A stretch of 64,000 nt of DNA from Siphonodentalium dalli (taxonomy: Eukaryota > Mollusca > Scaphopoda > Gadilida > Siphonodentaliidae): the NCBI GenBank assembly GCA_032622095.1, contig CP136062.1, forward strand, positions 10,877,710 through 10,941,709, in the 5' to 3' direction. A program made the translations under genes and the position numbers. The notes below the pieces were generated by a model that worked only from the letters and a program-made list of their open reading frames with translations, made no database searches and had not been told where the DNA came from. Positions 37,621-48,879 of this stretch are shown piece by piece (the first letter of the stretch is position 1; every line of letters begins with the position of its first letter).

Positions 37621-40600
37621 GGAGTACAGTGCATGTACAGTAATGCTCTAAATAATCGACTCCTTAAAGGGAGTATGGGTACATGTACAGTAATGCTCTA
37701 AATAATCGACTCCTTAAAGGGAGTACATGTACAGTAATGCTCTAAATAATCGACTCCTTAAAGGGAGTACATGTACAGTAATGCTCTAAATAATCGACTC
37801 CTTAAAGGGAGTATGGGTACATGTACAGTAATGCTCTAAATAATCGACTCCTTAAAGGGAGTACATGTACATGTACAGTAATGCTCTAAATAATCGACTC
37901 CTTAAAGGGAGTACATGTACAGTAATGCTCTAAATAATCGACTCCTTAAAGGGAGTATGGGTACATGTACAGTAATGCTCTAAATAATCGACTCCTTAAA
38001 GGGAGTATGGGTACATGTACAGTAATGCTCTAAATAATCGACTCCTTAAAGGGAGTACATGTACAGTAATGCTCTAAATAATCGACTCCTTAAAGGGAGT
38101 ACATGTACATGTACAGTAATGCTCTAAATAATCGACTCCTTAAAGGGAGTATGGGTACATGTACAGTAATGCTCTAAATAATCGACTCCTTAAAGGGAGT
38201 ACAGTACATGTACAGTAATGCTCTAAATAATCGACTCCTTAAAGGGAGTACATGTACAGTAATGCTCTAAATAATCGACTCCTTAAAGGGAGTATGGGTA
38301 CATGTACAGTAATGCTCTAAATAATCGACCCCTTAAAGGGAGTACATGTACATGTACAGTAATGCTCTAAATAATCGACTCCTTAAAGGGAGTACATGTA
38401 CAGTAATGCTCTAAATAATCGACTCCTTAAAGGGAGTATGGGTACATGTACAGTAATGCTCTAAATAATCGACTCCTTAAAGGGAGTACATGTACAGTAA
38501 TGCTCTAAATAATCGACTCCTTAAAGGGAGTACATGTACATGTACAGTAATGCTCTAAATAATCGACTCCTTAAAGGGAGTACAGTACATGTACAGTAAT
38601 GCTCTAAATAATCGACTCCTTAAAGGGAGTATGGGTACATGTACAGTAATGCTCTAAATAATCGACTCCTTAAAGGGAGTACATGTACAGTAATGCTCTA
38701 AATAATCGACTCCTTAAAGGGAGTATGGGTACATGTACAGTAATGCTCTAAATAATCGACTCCTTAAAGGGAGTATGGGTACATGTACAGTAATGCTCTA
38801 AATAATCGACTCCTTAAAGGGAGTACAGTACATGTATAGTAATGCTCTAAATAATCGACTCCTTAAAGGGAGTATGGGTACATGTACAGTAATGCTCTAA
38901 ATAATCGACTCCTTAAAGGGAGTACAGTACATGTACAGTAATGCTCTAAATAATCGACTCCTTAAAGGGAGTATGGGTACATGTACAGTAATGCTCTAAA
39001 TAATCGACTCCTTAAAGGGAGTATGGGTACATGTACAGTAATGCTCTAAATAATCGACTCCTTAAAGGGAGTATGGGTACATGTACAGTAATGCTCTAAA
39101 TAATCGACTCCTTAAAGGGAGTACAGTACATGTACAGTAATGCTCTAAATAATCGACCCCTTAAAGGGAGTACAGTACATGTATAGTAATGCTCTAAATA
39201 ATCGACTCCTTAAAGGGAGTATGGGTACATGTACAGTAATGCTCTAAATAATCGACTCCTTAAAGGGAGTACAGTACATGTACAGTAATGCTCTAAATAA
39301 TCGACTCCTTAAAGGGAGTACAGTACATGTACAGTAATGCTCTAAATAATCGACTCCTTAAAGGGAGTATGGGTACATGTACAGTAATGCTCTAAATAAT
39401 CGACTCCTTAAAGGGAGTATGGGTACATGTACAGTAATGCTCTAAATAGTCGACTCCTTAAAGGGAGTACATGTACAGTAATGCTCTAAATAATCGACCC
39501 CTTAAAGGGAGCACATGTACAGTAATGCTCTAAATAATCGACTCCTTAAAGGGAGTACAGTACATGTACAGTAATGCTCTAAATAATCGACTCCTTAAAG
39601 GGAGTATGGGTACATGTACAGTAATGCTCTAAATAATCGACTCCTTAAAGGGAGTATGGGTACATGTACAGTAATGCTCTAAATAATCGACTCCTTAAAG
39701 GGAGTATGGGTACATGTACAGTAATGCTCTAAATAATCGACTCCTTAAAGGGAGTATGGGTGCATGTACAGTAATGCTCTAAATAATCGACTCCTTAAAG
39801 GGAGTACAGTACATGTATAGTAATGCTCTAAATAATCGACTCCTTAAAGGGAGTACATGTACAGTAATGCTCTAAATAATCGACCCCTTAAAGGGAGTAC
39901 AGTACATGTACAGTAATGCTCTAAATAATCGACCCCTTAAAGGGAGTATGGGTGCATGTACAGTAATGCTCTAAATAATCGACCCCTTAAAGGGAGTATG
40001 GGTACATGTACAGTAATGCTCTAAATAATCGACTCCTTAAAGGGAGTACAGTACATGTACAGTAATGCTCTAAATAGTCGACTCCTTAAAGGGAGTATGG
40101 GTGCATGTACAGTAATGCTCTAAATAGTCGACTCCTTAAAGGGAGTATGGGTGCATGTACAGTAATGCTCTAAATAATCGACTCCTTAAAGGGAGTACAG
40201 TACATGTACAGTAATGCTCTAAATAGTCGACTCCTTAAAGGGAGTATGGGTGCATGTACAGTAATGCTCTAAATAGTCGACTCCTTAAAGGGAGTATGGG
40301 TACATGTACAGTAATGCTCTAAATAATCGACTCCTTAAAGGGAGTACAGTACATGTACAGTAATGCTCTAAATAATCGACTCCTTAAAGGGAGTATGGGT
40401 ACATGTACAGTAATGCTCTAAATAATCGACTCCTTAAAGGGAGTATGAGTACATGTACAGTAATGCTCTAAATAATCGACTCCTTAAAGGGAGTACAGTA
40501 CATGTACAGTAATGCTCTAAATAATCGACTCCTTAAAGGGAGTATGGGTACATGTACAGTAATGCTCTAAATAATCGACTCCTTAAAGGGAGTACAGTAC

Positions 40601-43600
40601 ATGTACAGTAATGCTCTAAATAATCGACTCCTTAAAGGGAGTACATGTACAGTAATGCTCTAAATAATCGACTCCTTAAAGGGAGTACAGTACATGTACA
40701 GTAATGCTCTAAATAATCGACTCCTTAAAGGGAGTACATGTACAGTAATGCTCTAAATAATCGACCCCTTAAAGGGAGTACAGTACATGTACAGTAATGC
40801 TCTAAATAATCGACTCCTTAAAGGGAGTACAGTACATGTACAGTAATGCTCTAAATAGTCGACTCCTTAAAGGGAGTACAGTACATGTACAGTAATGCTC
40901 TAAATAATCGACTCCTTAAAGGGAGTACAGTACATGTACAGTAATGCTCTAAATAATCGACTCCTTAAAGGGAGTACAGTACATGTACAGTAATGCTCTA
41001 AATAGTCGACTCCTTAAAGGGAGTACAGTACATGTACAGTAATGCTCTAAATAATCGACTCCTTAAAGGGAGTACAGTACATGTACAGTAATGCTCTAAA
41101 TAATCGACTCCTTAAAGGGAGTATGGGTACATGTACAGTAATGCTCTAAATAATCGACTCCTTAAAGGGAGTACAGTACATGTACAGTAATGCTCTAAAT
41201 AGTCGACTCCTTAAAGGGAGTACAGTACATGTACAGTAATGCTCTAAATAATCGACTCCTTAAAGGGAGTACATGTACAGTAATGCTCTAAATAATCGAC
41301 CCCTTAAAGGGAGTACAGTACATGTACAGTAATGCTCTAAATAATCGACTCCTTAAAGGGAGTACAGTACATGTACAGTAATGCTCTAAATAATCGACTC
41401 CTTAAAGGGAGTACAGTACATGTACAGTAATGCTCTAAATAATCGACTCCTTAAAGGGAGTACATGTACAGTAATGCTCTAAATAATCGACTCCTTAAAG
41501 GGAGTACAGTGCATGTACAGTAATGCTCTAAATAATCGACTCCTTAAAGGGAGTATGGGTACATGTACAGTAATGCTCTAAATAATCGACTCCTTAAAGG
41601 GAGTACATGTACAGTAATGCTCTAAATAATCGACTCCTTAAAGGGAGTACATGTACAGTAATGCTCTAAATAATCGACTCCTTAAAGGGAGTATGGGTAC
41701 ATGTACAGTAATGCTCTAAATAATCGACTCCTTAAAGGGAGTACATGTACATGTACAGTAATGCTCTAAATAATCGACTCCTTAAAGGGAGTACATGTAC
41801 AGTAATGCTCTAAATAATCGACTCCTTAAAGGGAGTATGGGTACATGTACAGTAATGCTCTAAATAATCGACTCCTTAAAGGGAGTATGGGTACATGTAC
41901 AGTAATGCTCTAAATAATCGACTCCTTAAAGGGAGTACATGTACAGTAATGCTCTAAATAATCGACTCCTTAAAGGGAGTACATGTACATGTACAGTAAT
42001 GCTCTAAATAATCGACTCCTTAAAGGGAGTATGGGTACATGTACAGTAATGCTCTAAATAATCGACTCCTTAAAGGGAGTACAGTACATGTACAGTAATG
42101 CTCTAAATAATCGACTCCTTAAAGGGAGTACATGTACAGTAATGCTCTAAATAATCGACTCCTTAAAGGGAGTATGGGTACATGTACAGTAATGCTCTAA
42201 ATAATCGACTCCTTAAAGGGAGTACATGTACATGTACAGTAATGCTCTAAATAATCGACTCCTTAAAGGGAGTACATGTACAGTAATGCTCTAAATAATC
42301 GACTCCTTAAAGGGAGTATGGGTACATGTACAGTAATGCTCTAAATAATCGACTCCTTAAAGGGAGTACATGTACAGTAATGCTCTAAATAATCGACTCC
42401 TTAAAGGGAGTACATGTACATGTACAGTAATGCTCTAAATAATCGACTCCTTAAAGGGAGTACAGTACATGTACAGTAATGCTCTAAATAATCGACTCCT
42501 TAAAGGGAGTATGGGTACATGTACAGTAATGCTCTAAATAATCGACTCCTTAAAGGGAGTACATGTACAGTAATGCTCTAAATAATCGACTCCTTAAAGG
42601 GAGTATGGGTACATGTACAGTAATGCTCTAAATAATCGACTCCTTAAAGGGAGTATGGGTACATGTACAGTAATGCTCTAAATAATCGACTCCTTAAAGG
42701 GAGTACAGTACATGTATAGTAATGCTCTAAATAATCGACTCCTTAAAGGGAGTATGGGTACATGTACAGTAATGCTCTAAATAATCGACTCCTTAAAGGG
42801 AGTACAGTACATGTACAGTAATGCTCTAAATAATCGACTCCTTAAAGGGAGTATGGGTACATGTACAGTAATGCTCTAAATAATCGACTCCTTAAAGGGA
42901 GTATGGGTACATGTACAGTAATGCTCTAAATAATCGACTCCTTAAAGGGAGTATGGGTACATGTACAGTAATGCTCTAAATAATCGACTCCTTAAAGGGA
43001 GTACAGTACATGTACAGTAATGCTCTAAATAATCGACCCCTTAAAGGGAGTACAGTACATGTATAGTAATGCTCTAAATAATCGACTCCTTAAAGGGAGT
43101 ATGGGTACATGTACAGTAATGCTCTAAATAATCGACTCCTTAAATGGAGTACAGTACATGTACAGTAATGCTCTAAATAATCGACTCCTTAAAGGGAGTA
43201 CAGTACATGTACAGTAATGCTCTAAATAATCGACTCCTTAAAGGGAGTATGGGTACATGTACAGTAATGCTCTAAATAATCGACTCCTTAAAGGGAGTAT
43301 GGGTACATGTACAGTAATGCTCTAAATAGTCGACTCCTTAAAGGGAGTACATGTACAGTAATGCTCTAAATAATCGACCCCTTAAAGGGAGCACATGTAC
43401 AGTAATGCTCTAAATAATCGACTCCTTAAAGGGAGTACAGTACATGTACAGTAATGCTCTAAATAATCGACTCCTTAAAGGGAGTATGGGTACATGTACA
43501 GTAATGCTCTAAATAATCGACTCCTTAAAGGGAGTACAGTACATGTACAGTAATGCTCTAAATAATCGACTCCTTAAAGGGAGTACAGTACATGTACAGT

Positions 43601-45480
43601 AATGCTCTAAATAATCGACTCCTTAAAGGGAGTATGGGTACATGTACAGTAATGCTCTAAATAATCGACTCCTTAAAGGGAGTATGGGTACATGTACAGT
43701 AATGCTCTAAATAATCGACTCCTTAAAGGGAGTATGGGTACATGTACAGTAATGCTCTAAATAATCGACTCCTTAAAGGGAGTATGGGTGCATGTACAGT
43801 AATGCTCTAAATAATCGACTCCTTAAAGGGAGTACAGTACATGTATAGTAATGCTCTAAATAATCGACTCCTTAAAGGGAGTACATGTACAGTAATGCTC
43901 TAAATAATCGACCCCTTAAAGGGAGTACAGTACATGTACAGTAATGCTCTAAATAATCGACCCCTTAAAGGGAGTATGGGTGCATGTACAGTAATGCTCT
44001 AAATAATCGACTCCTTAAAGGGAGTACAGTACATGTACAGTAATGCTCTAAATAGTCGACTCCTTAAAGGGAGTATGGGTGCATGTACAGTAATGCTCTA
44101 AATAGTCGACTCCTTAAAGGGAGTATGGGTGCATGTACAGTAATGCTCTAAATAATCGACTCCTTAAAGGGAGTACAGTACATGTACAGTAATGCTCTAA
44201 ATAGTCGACTCCTTAAAGGGAGTATGGGTGCATGTACAGTAATGCTCTAAATAGTCGACTCCTTAAAGGGAGTATGGGTACATGTACAGTAATGCTCTAA
44301 ATAATCGACTCCTTAAAGGGAGTACAGTACATGTACAGTAATGCTCTAAATAATCGACTCCTTAAAGGGAGTATGGGTACATGTACAGTAATGCTCTAAA
44401 TAATCGACTCCTTAAAGGGAGTATGAGTACATGTACAGTAATGCTCTAAATAATCGACTCCTTAAAGGGAGTACAGTACATGTACAGTAATGCTCTAAAT
44501 AATCGACTCCTTAAAGGGAGTATGGGTACATGTACAGTAATGCTCTAAATAATCGACTCCTTAAAGGGAGTACAGTACATGTACAGTAATGCTCTAAATA
44601 ATCGACTCCTTAAAGGGAGTACATGTACAGTAATGCTCTAAATAATCGACTCCTTAAAGGGAGTACAGTACATGTACAGTAATGCTCTAAATAATCGACT
44701 CCTTAAAGGGAGTACATGTACAGTAATGCTCTAAATAATCGACCCCTTAAAGGGAGTACAGTACATGTACAGTAATGCTCTAAATAATCGACTCCTTAAA
44801 GGGAGTACAGTACATGTACAGTAATGCTCTAAATAGTCGACTCCTTAAAGGGAGTACAGTACATGTACAGTAATGCTCTAAATAATCGACTCCTTAAAGG
44901 GAGTACAGTACATGTACAGTAATGCTCTAAATAATCGACTCCTTAAAGGGAGTACAGTACATGTACAGTAATGCTCTAAATAGTCGACTCCTTAAAGGGA
45001 GTACAGTACATGTACAGTAATGCTCTAAATAATCGACTCCTTAAAGGGAGTACAGTACATGTACAGTAATGCTCTAAATAATCGACTCCTTAAAGGGAGT
45101 ATGGGTACATGTACAGTAATGCTCTAAATAATCGACTCCTTAAAGGGAGTACAGTACATGTACAGTAATGCTCTAAATAGTCGACTCCTTAAAGGGAGTA
45201 CAGTACATGTACAGTAATGCTCTAAATAATCGACTCCTTAAAGGGAGTACATGTACAGTAATGCTCTAAATAATCGACCCCTTAAAGGGAGTACAGTACA
45301 TGTACAGTAATGCTCTAAATAATCGACTCCTTAAAGGGAGTACAGTACATGTACAGTAATGCTCTAAATAGTCGACTCCTTAAAGGGAGTACAGTACATG
45401 TACAGTAATGCTCTAAATAATCGACTCCTTAAAGGGAGTACATGTACAGTAATGCTCTAAATAATCGACTCCTTAAAGGG
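37621..45480 (+). repeat. Higher-order repeat, 3,880-bp tandem duplication
   Basis: Rare variants recur at a fixed offset: ACAGTGCATG at 37626 and 41506, GAGCACATG near 39510 and 43390, both 3,880 bp apart. Further right, GTATGAGTAC is offset 3,978, showing a later gain of two 49-bp units in the second copy. Confidence 0.85.
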
Positions 45481-46353
45481 AGTATGGGTACATGTACAGT
45501 AATGCTCTAAATAATCGACCCCTCAAAGGGAGTACAGTACATGTACAGTAATGCTCTAAATAATCGACTCCTTAAAGGGAGTATGGGTACATGTACAGTA
45601 ATGCTCTAAATAATCGACTCCTTAAAGGGAGTACAGTACATGTATAGTAATGCTCTAAATAATCGACTCCTTAAAGGGAGTACAGTACATGTACAGTAAT
45701 GCTCTAAATAATCGACTCCTTAAAGGGAGTATGGGTACATGTACAGTAATGCTCTAAATAATCGACTCCTTAAAGTGAGTATGGGTACATGTACAGTAAT
45801 GCTCTAAATAATCGACTCCTTAAAGGGAGTACATGTACAGTAATGCTCTAAATAATCGACTCCTTAAAGGGAGTATGGGTACATGTACAGTAATGCTCTA
45901 AATAATCGACTCCTTAAAGGGAGTATGGGTACATGTACAGTAATGCTCTAAATAATCGACTCCTTAAAGGGAGTATGGGTACATGTATAGTAATGCTCTA
46001 AATAATCGACTCCTTAAAGGGAGTATGGGTACATGTACAGTAATGCTCTAAATAATCGACTCCTTAAAGGGAGTACAGTACATGTACAGTAATGCTCTAA
46101 ATAATCGACTCCTTAAAGGGAGTACAGTACATGTACAGTAATGCTCTAAATAATCGACTCCTTAAAGGGAGTACATGTACAGTAATGCTCTAAATAATCG
46201 ACTCGTTAAAGGGAGTATGGGTACATGTACAGTAATGCTCTAAATAGTCGACTCCTTAAAGGGAGTATGGGTACATGTACAGTAATGCTCTAAATAATCG
46301 ACTCCTTAAAGGGAGTACATGTACAGTAATGCTCTAAATAATCGACTCCTTAA

Positions 46354-46590
46354 TTAACCCTTTGAGTGCCAGGCCCAATTTTTGTATCAACCCATATACC
46401 CTGTGCCAATGCATTCTCTTATATATGCGAGTCGACCATAGGTCGCCTCGCATATATAAGAGAATGCATTGGCCTAAAATTGTTTTGTTTTTTACAATTT
46501 TTTACAATTTTAATATATTTTATTATATTCTTTAACAGACTTATTGTGTAGGTTTAGGGCCGATAATATCGGCCCCTGGCACTCAAAGGG
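46354..46590. mobile_element. piggyBac-like MITE inserted in the satellite
   Basis: Perfect 16-bp inverted ends CCCTTTGAGTGCCAGG (46358-46373) and its reverse (46575-46590), bordered by TTAA. The satellite unit is split at its own CTCCTTAA|AGGGAG, with TTAA on both sides (46350-46353 and 46591-46594) and an extra TTAA on the left. The TTAA target and CCCTTT start are piggyBac hallmarks. It carries a 67-bp hairpin and no transposase. Confidence 0.8.
46406..46472. repeat. 67-bp hairpin repeat, copy 4
   Basis: Intact palindrome inside the piggyBac-like MITE, preceded by CCTGTG. This ties the hairpin family to a TTAA-targeting carrier. Confidence 0.9.
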
Positions 46591-46594
46591 TTAA

Positions 46595-46764
46595 AGGGAG
46601 TATGGGTACATGTACAGTAATGCTCTAAATAATCGACTCCTTAAAGGGAGTACAGTACATGTACAGTAATGCTCTAAATAATCGACTCCTTAACCACAGC
46701 AGAATTATGGGTAATTTTTCAGGTTTTAGTCGGAAATATGGCTTGTTGCCATTCATCGGAAAGC
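46595..46764 (+). mobile_element. Last satellite units and half of the source MITE
   Basis: After the inserted MITE two satellite units resume. The final core (from CAGT at 46664) does not go into AGGGAG but into CCACAGCAGAATTATGGG and the MITE interior TTGTTGCCATTCATCGGAAAGC, then breaks off at about 46764 without a right inverted repeat. The array thus ends in the left half of the mariner-type MITE. Confidence 0.85.
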
Positions 46765-47119
46765 ACTTATGATAAATAACACATTTTGGGAAATTTGATG
46801 GGATAAATTTGATACCATAGTTATGTAACTAAAGTGTATTTTGAAGAAATGTTGTTGTTGTATCTTGTTGATATGGGGACCCTCTGATCGGATTGAGTAC
46901 CTTTAAACTTAAATCTTTTTGTAAACTTAAATGTCTCATGTCCTGTTATGTCAATGAATATAGATGTATTTGTATCTTGTTATGATATGAATTGTGACCT
47001 GAACAAAAAATATTAAAAATAATTTTGTTTACAAATGTTTTTATTTGGGTGCCTGGAGTTTGGGCTCCCATACCAGTAAACCCCAAAAATGTAAGAAAAA
47101 TTGATAAAAAGTTGTTAGG
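46765..47119. other. Intergenic segment, nothing recognised
   Basis: A/T-rich single-copy sequence without exon signals. Confidence 0.4.
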
Positions 47120-47190
47120 CCAATGCATTCATTCTCTTATATATGCGAGGTGACCTATGGTCGACTCACATATATAAGAGAATGCATTGG
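47120..47190. repeat. 67-bp hairpin repeat, copy 5
   Basis: Same palindrome with a 4-bp duplication (CATTCATTC) in the left arm, followed by CGCAGGG. Confidence 0.85.
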
Positions 47191-47290
47191 CGCAGGGTAT
47201 TTAATGTTGCACTAGCACAGCTCCCGTCATGTCTTCCATGCTTTGAAAGTGGAAATTTTAATATCTCCTTGGAAGGGATAACAATATTTA

Positions 47291-47546
47291 TCAAGCCTTG
47301 AAATAGTGTGCCTGTCATTTGCAGAATGAGGTCCCCAGAGGGTGAATTTAGTGATGCTACCCCGCATAGGGGGCTAGCATCACCAAATTCACCCTCTGGG
47401 GACCTCATTCTGCTTACACCTCAGCAGAATGAGGTTCCCAGAGGGTGAATTTGGTGATGCTAGCCCGCTATGCGGGGTAGCATCACTAAATTCACCCTTT
47501 GGGAACCTCATTCTGCAAATGATAGACACACTATTTCAAGGCTTGA
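47291..47546. repeat. 256-bp palindrome made of two palindromes
   Basis: The outer arms TCAAGCCTTGAAATAGTGTG and, at the right end, CACACTATTTCAAGGCTTGA are near-perfect complements, so the entire segment folds back around a 10-base loop (47414-47423). Each half is also a hairpin: 47321-47413 and 47424-47515, with stems GCAGAATGAGGTCCCCAGAG or GCAGAATGAGGTTCCCAGAG. Two alternative folds are possible: one long stem or two shorter ones. Confidence 0.9.
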
Positions 47547-47555
47547 ATATTGATC

Positions 47556-47800
47556 ACATAATTAGCCCCTAAACCTGGCCTCATATTGTTTAGTAAGACA
47601 CACGTGTATTATCAGCACCCGCAGTGACGTAAGAGCCTTTTCGACATTGATTTTCCTTGCTAAATTGTGATTATGTGATAAAAATTTGTTGCAATTCTAT
47701 AAGAAATTTATTAACTTCGTCCACTATATTCAATTCGATCCTTACTAAAGCTCGGCTCCAATCAAATTTAGTGCACTTGGCTACTAAATTTTCGCACAGA
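47556..47800 (-). repeat. Dispersed repeat upstream of CEBPG
   Basis: Matches the reverse complement of 60540-61012 over about 245 bp (shared words TAATTAGCCCCTAAA, TAAGACACAC, TTGCAATTCTAT, CGTCCACTATATTC). It contains CACGTG (47601-47606) and TGACGTAA (47625-47632), a CRE/C/EBP-ATF-like site. The other copy has TGATGTAA, so the site may be fortuitous. Confidence 0.7.
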
Positions 47801-47826
47801 ACTGCGAGTGTAAAATAAACTTTAAC

Positions 47827-47839
47827 ATTTTCTTTTCAG
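47827..47839 (+). promoter_or_regulatory. 3' splice site before the CEBPG coding exon
   Basis: The pyrimidine tract ATTTTCTTTTCAG ends at 47839, five bases before the ATG. A separate 5' UTR exon upstream is implied. Vertebrate CEBPG is also built as an untranslated first exon plus one coding exon. Confidence 0.75.
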
Positions 47840-47844
47840 GAGGG

Positions 47845-48261
47845 ATGCCATTGAAGCGTGTGCCCGACTCGGGACTGGATAGTGACAGCAGTGGTATCGA
47901 TGATGAGCTTCTCTCGTCCAAAAAGGTCCGACAGGATGAATACGACGCTGACGATGATGGTATATACACAGATAAGAGGGCCAGAAATAATGTTGCTGTC
48001 CGTAAAAGTCGCGAAAAAACTCGAATAAAGTCCAAGGAAACAACAGTAAAAGTTAATAGACTTCGGGAAGAGAACAAAGTCTTAGAACAAAAAGTGCAAA
48101 TTCTATCGAAGGAATTGGGAGTTCTGAAAGACTTGTTCCTCGCCCATGCTGGTACTGTCGCTGATAGTGCATCGAATGTTATCGCTTCCGCGAATCAAAT
48201 TACAACTACATGTAACTCAACGGACCACCAATATTCAGCTAAAGATGGCATTTCTGGATGA
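47845..48261 (+). CDS. CEBPG: C/EBP-gamma bZIP protein
   Basis: A 138-residue protein, close to the roughly 150 of vertebrate CEBPG. Acidic N-terminus (about 11-40), basic region 44-62 with NNVAVRKSR at 48-56, leucines at 73, 80, 87 and 94. The segment LSKELGVLKDLFLAHAGTVAD (87-107) parallels vertebrate gamma LTKELSVLKDLFLEHA and the following LAD; that C-terminal extension separates gamma from other C/EBPs. C/EBP-gamma lacks a strong activation domain and acts in the nucleus as a heterodimer partner of C/EBP and ATF4. The coding region is one exon starting right after a strong acceptor; the ATG has G at -3. It sits divergent to the C/EBP gene at 139-888. Confidence 0.93.
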   Translation: MPLKRVPDSGLDSDSSGIDDELLSSKKVRQDEYDADDDGIYTDKRARNNVAVRKSREKTRIKSKETTVKVNRLREENKVLEQKVQILSKELGVLKDLFLAHAGTVADSASNVIASANQITTTCNSTDHQYSAKDGISG

Positions 48262-48780
48262 GAAGTTTGACAGTTCATTCAAAATGGCAGCATACAGTAA
48301 TTTCACTTGTATGCGGAATTATATTAAATATTACCTTCTCAACAACTCTATTTTCAAGTCATTTAACCCTTTAGCATTCAGAGAGCCCCAGAGCGCCCTG
48401 CCACATATCGTCCAGTAATCCATAGAGAGCCCTGTCGCATAGCATCCACAGAGCCCAGAGTTTTGCGTTTTTTCCCCATCATAGTTTACAACAAAAATAT
48501 TGTATTATAACACAACAAATTATAAATTGGTTTTATTTTTAATGTAAATTTTAATGTAAAAAAAAAAGTTTAAACTATAAATATAAAACCTAATAAATAT
48601 TCACCATACTTCTTTTACTAGGGAGAGGGGGATTCACAACTCTGAACAAAAAATTACTCCCATCCATAAACATAAGCATAATTTCATAAAACAAGAGCTA
48701 CCATAAAATTTAGTAATAATACATTTTTGTTCCAATAAAATTGACATCACCAGAAAGTTCTGTTGGCGACGTTCTCTCCT
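48262..48780 (+). other. CEBPG 3' UTR and flank
   Basis: A/T-rich sequence after the stop. AATAAA at 48592-48597 is a plausible poly(A) signal, giving a 3' UTR of roughly 350 nt. TTAACCCTTTAGCATTCAG at 48362 resembles a piggyBac-type MITE end, so part of the UTR may be transposon-derived. Confidence 0.5.
48592..48597 (+). terminator. Poly(A) signal AATAAA
   Basis: Canonical hexamer 330 bp past the CEBPG stop, within A/T-rich DNA. Confidence 0.5.
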
Positions 48781-48879
48781 ATCAGTATTGGGAAGGAGGT
48801 AATGATGGTAGTCATACTACTTTTGGGTGCAGGGGATAGGGTACTGTCACTGATGGGGTCGATGTCGTAACGTTTTATA

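Larger units (their letters stand above)
12785..46353 (+). repeat. 33.5-kb minisatellite, 44-50-bp unit
   Basis: Head-to-tail units, roughly 690 by length. The core is CAGTAATGCTCTAAATAATC plus GACTCCTTAAAGGGAGTA, joined by a variable linker: ...CAGTACATGTA (49 bp), ...TGGGTACATGTA (50), ...CATGTA (44) or ...CATGTACATGTA (50). Recurrent point variants (AATAGTCG, CGACCCC, CGACTGC, TGTATAG) define higher-order blocks. The core equals the terminal inverted repeat of the mariner-type MITE at 9037-9177. There are no unique spacers and no open frame. Every unit carries the GTACATGTAC or TACATGTA palindrome and TTAA. Confidence 0.97.

Noticed and set aside
12785-46353. CRISPR-like regular repeats
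   Set aside because: Repeats are directly adjacent with no unique spacers; only the linker variant changes, and the context is animal DNA. It is a minisatellite.
46366-46551. 61-codon frame in the inserted MITE
   Set aside because: Runs through the hairpin palindrome and A/T-rich filler; no transposase similarity.
12785-46764. Centromere or telomere array
   Set aside because: Units are 44-50 bp with no telomere motif, and the array sits between two genes; higher-order structure alone does not show centromere function.
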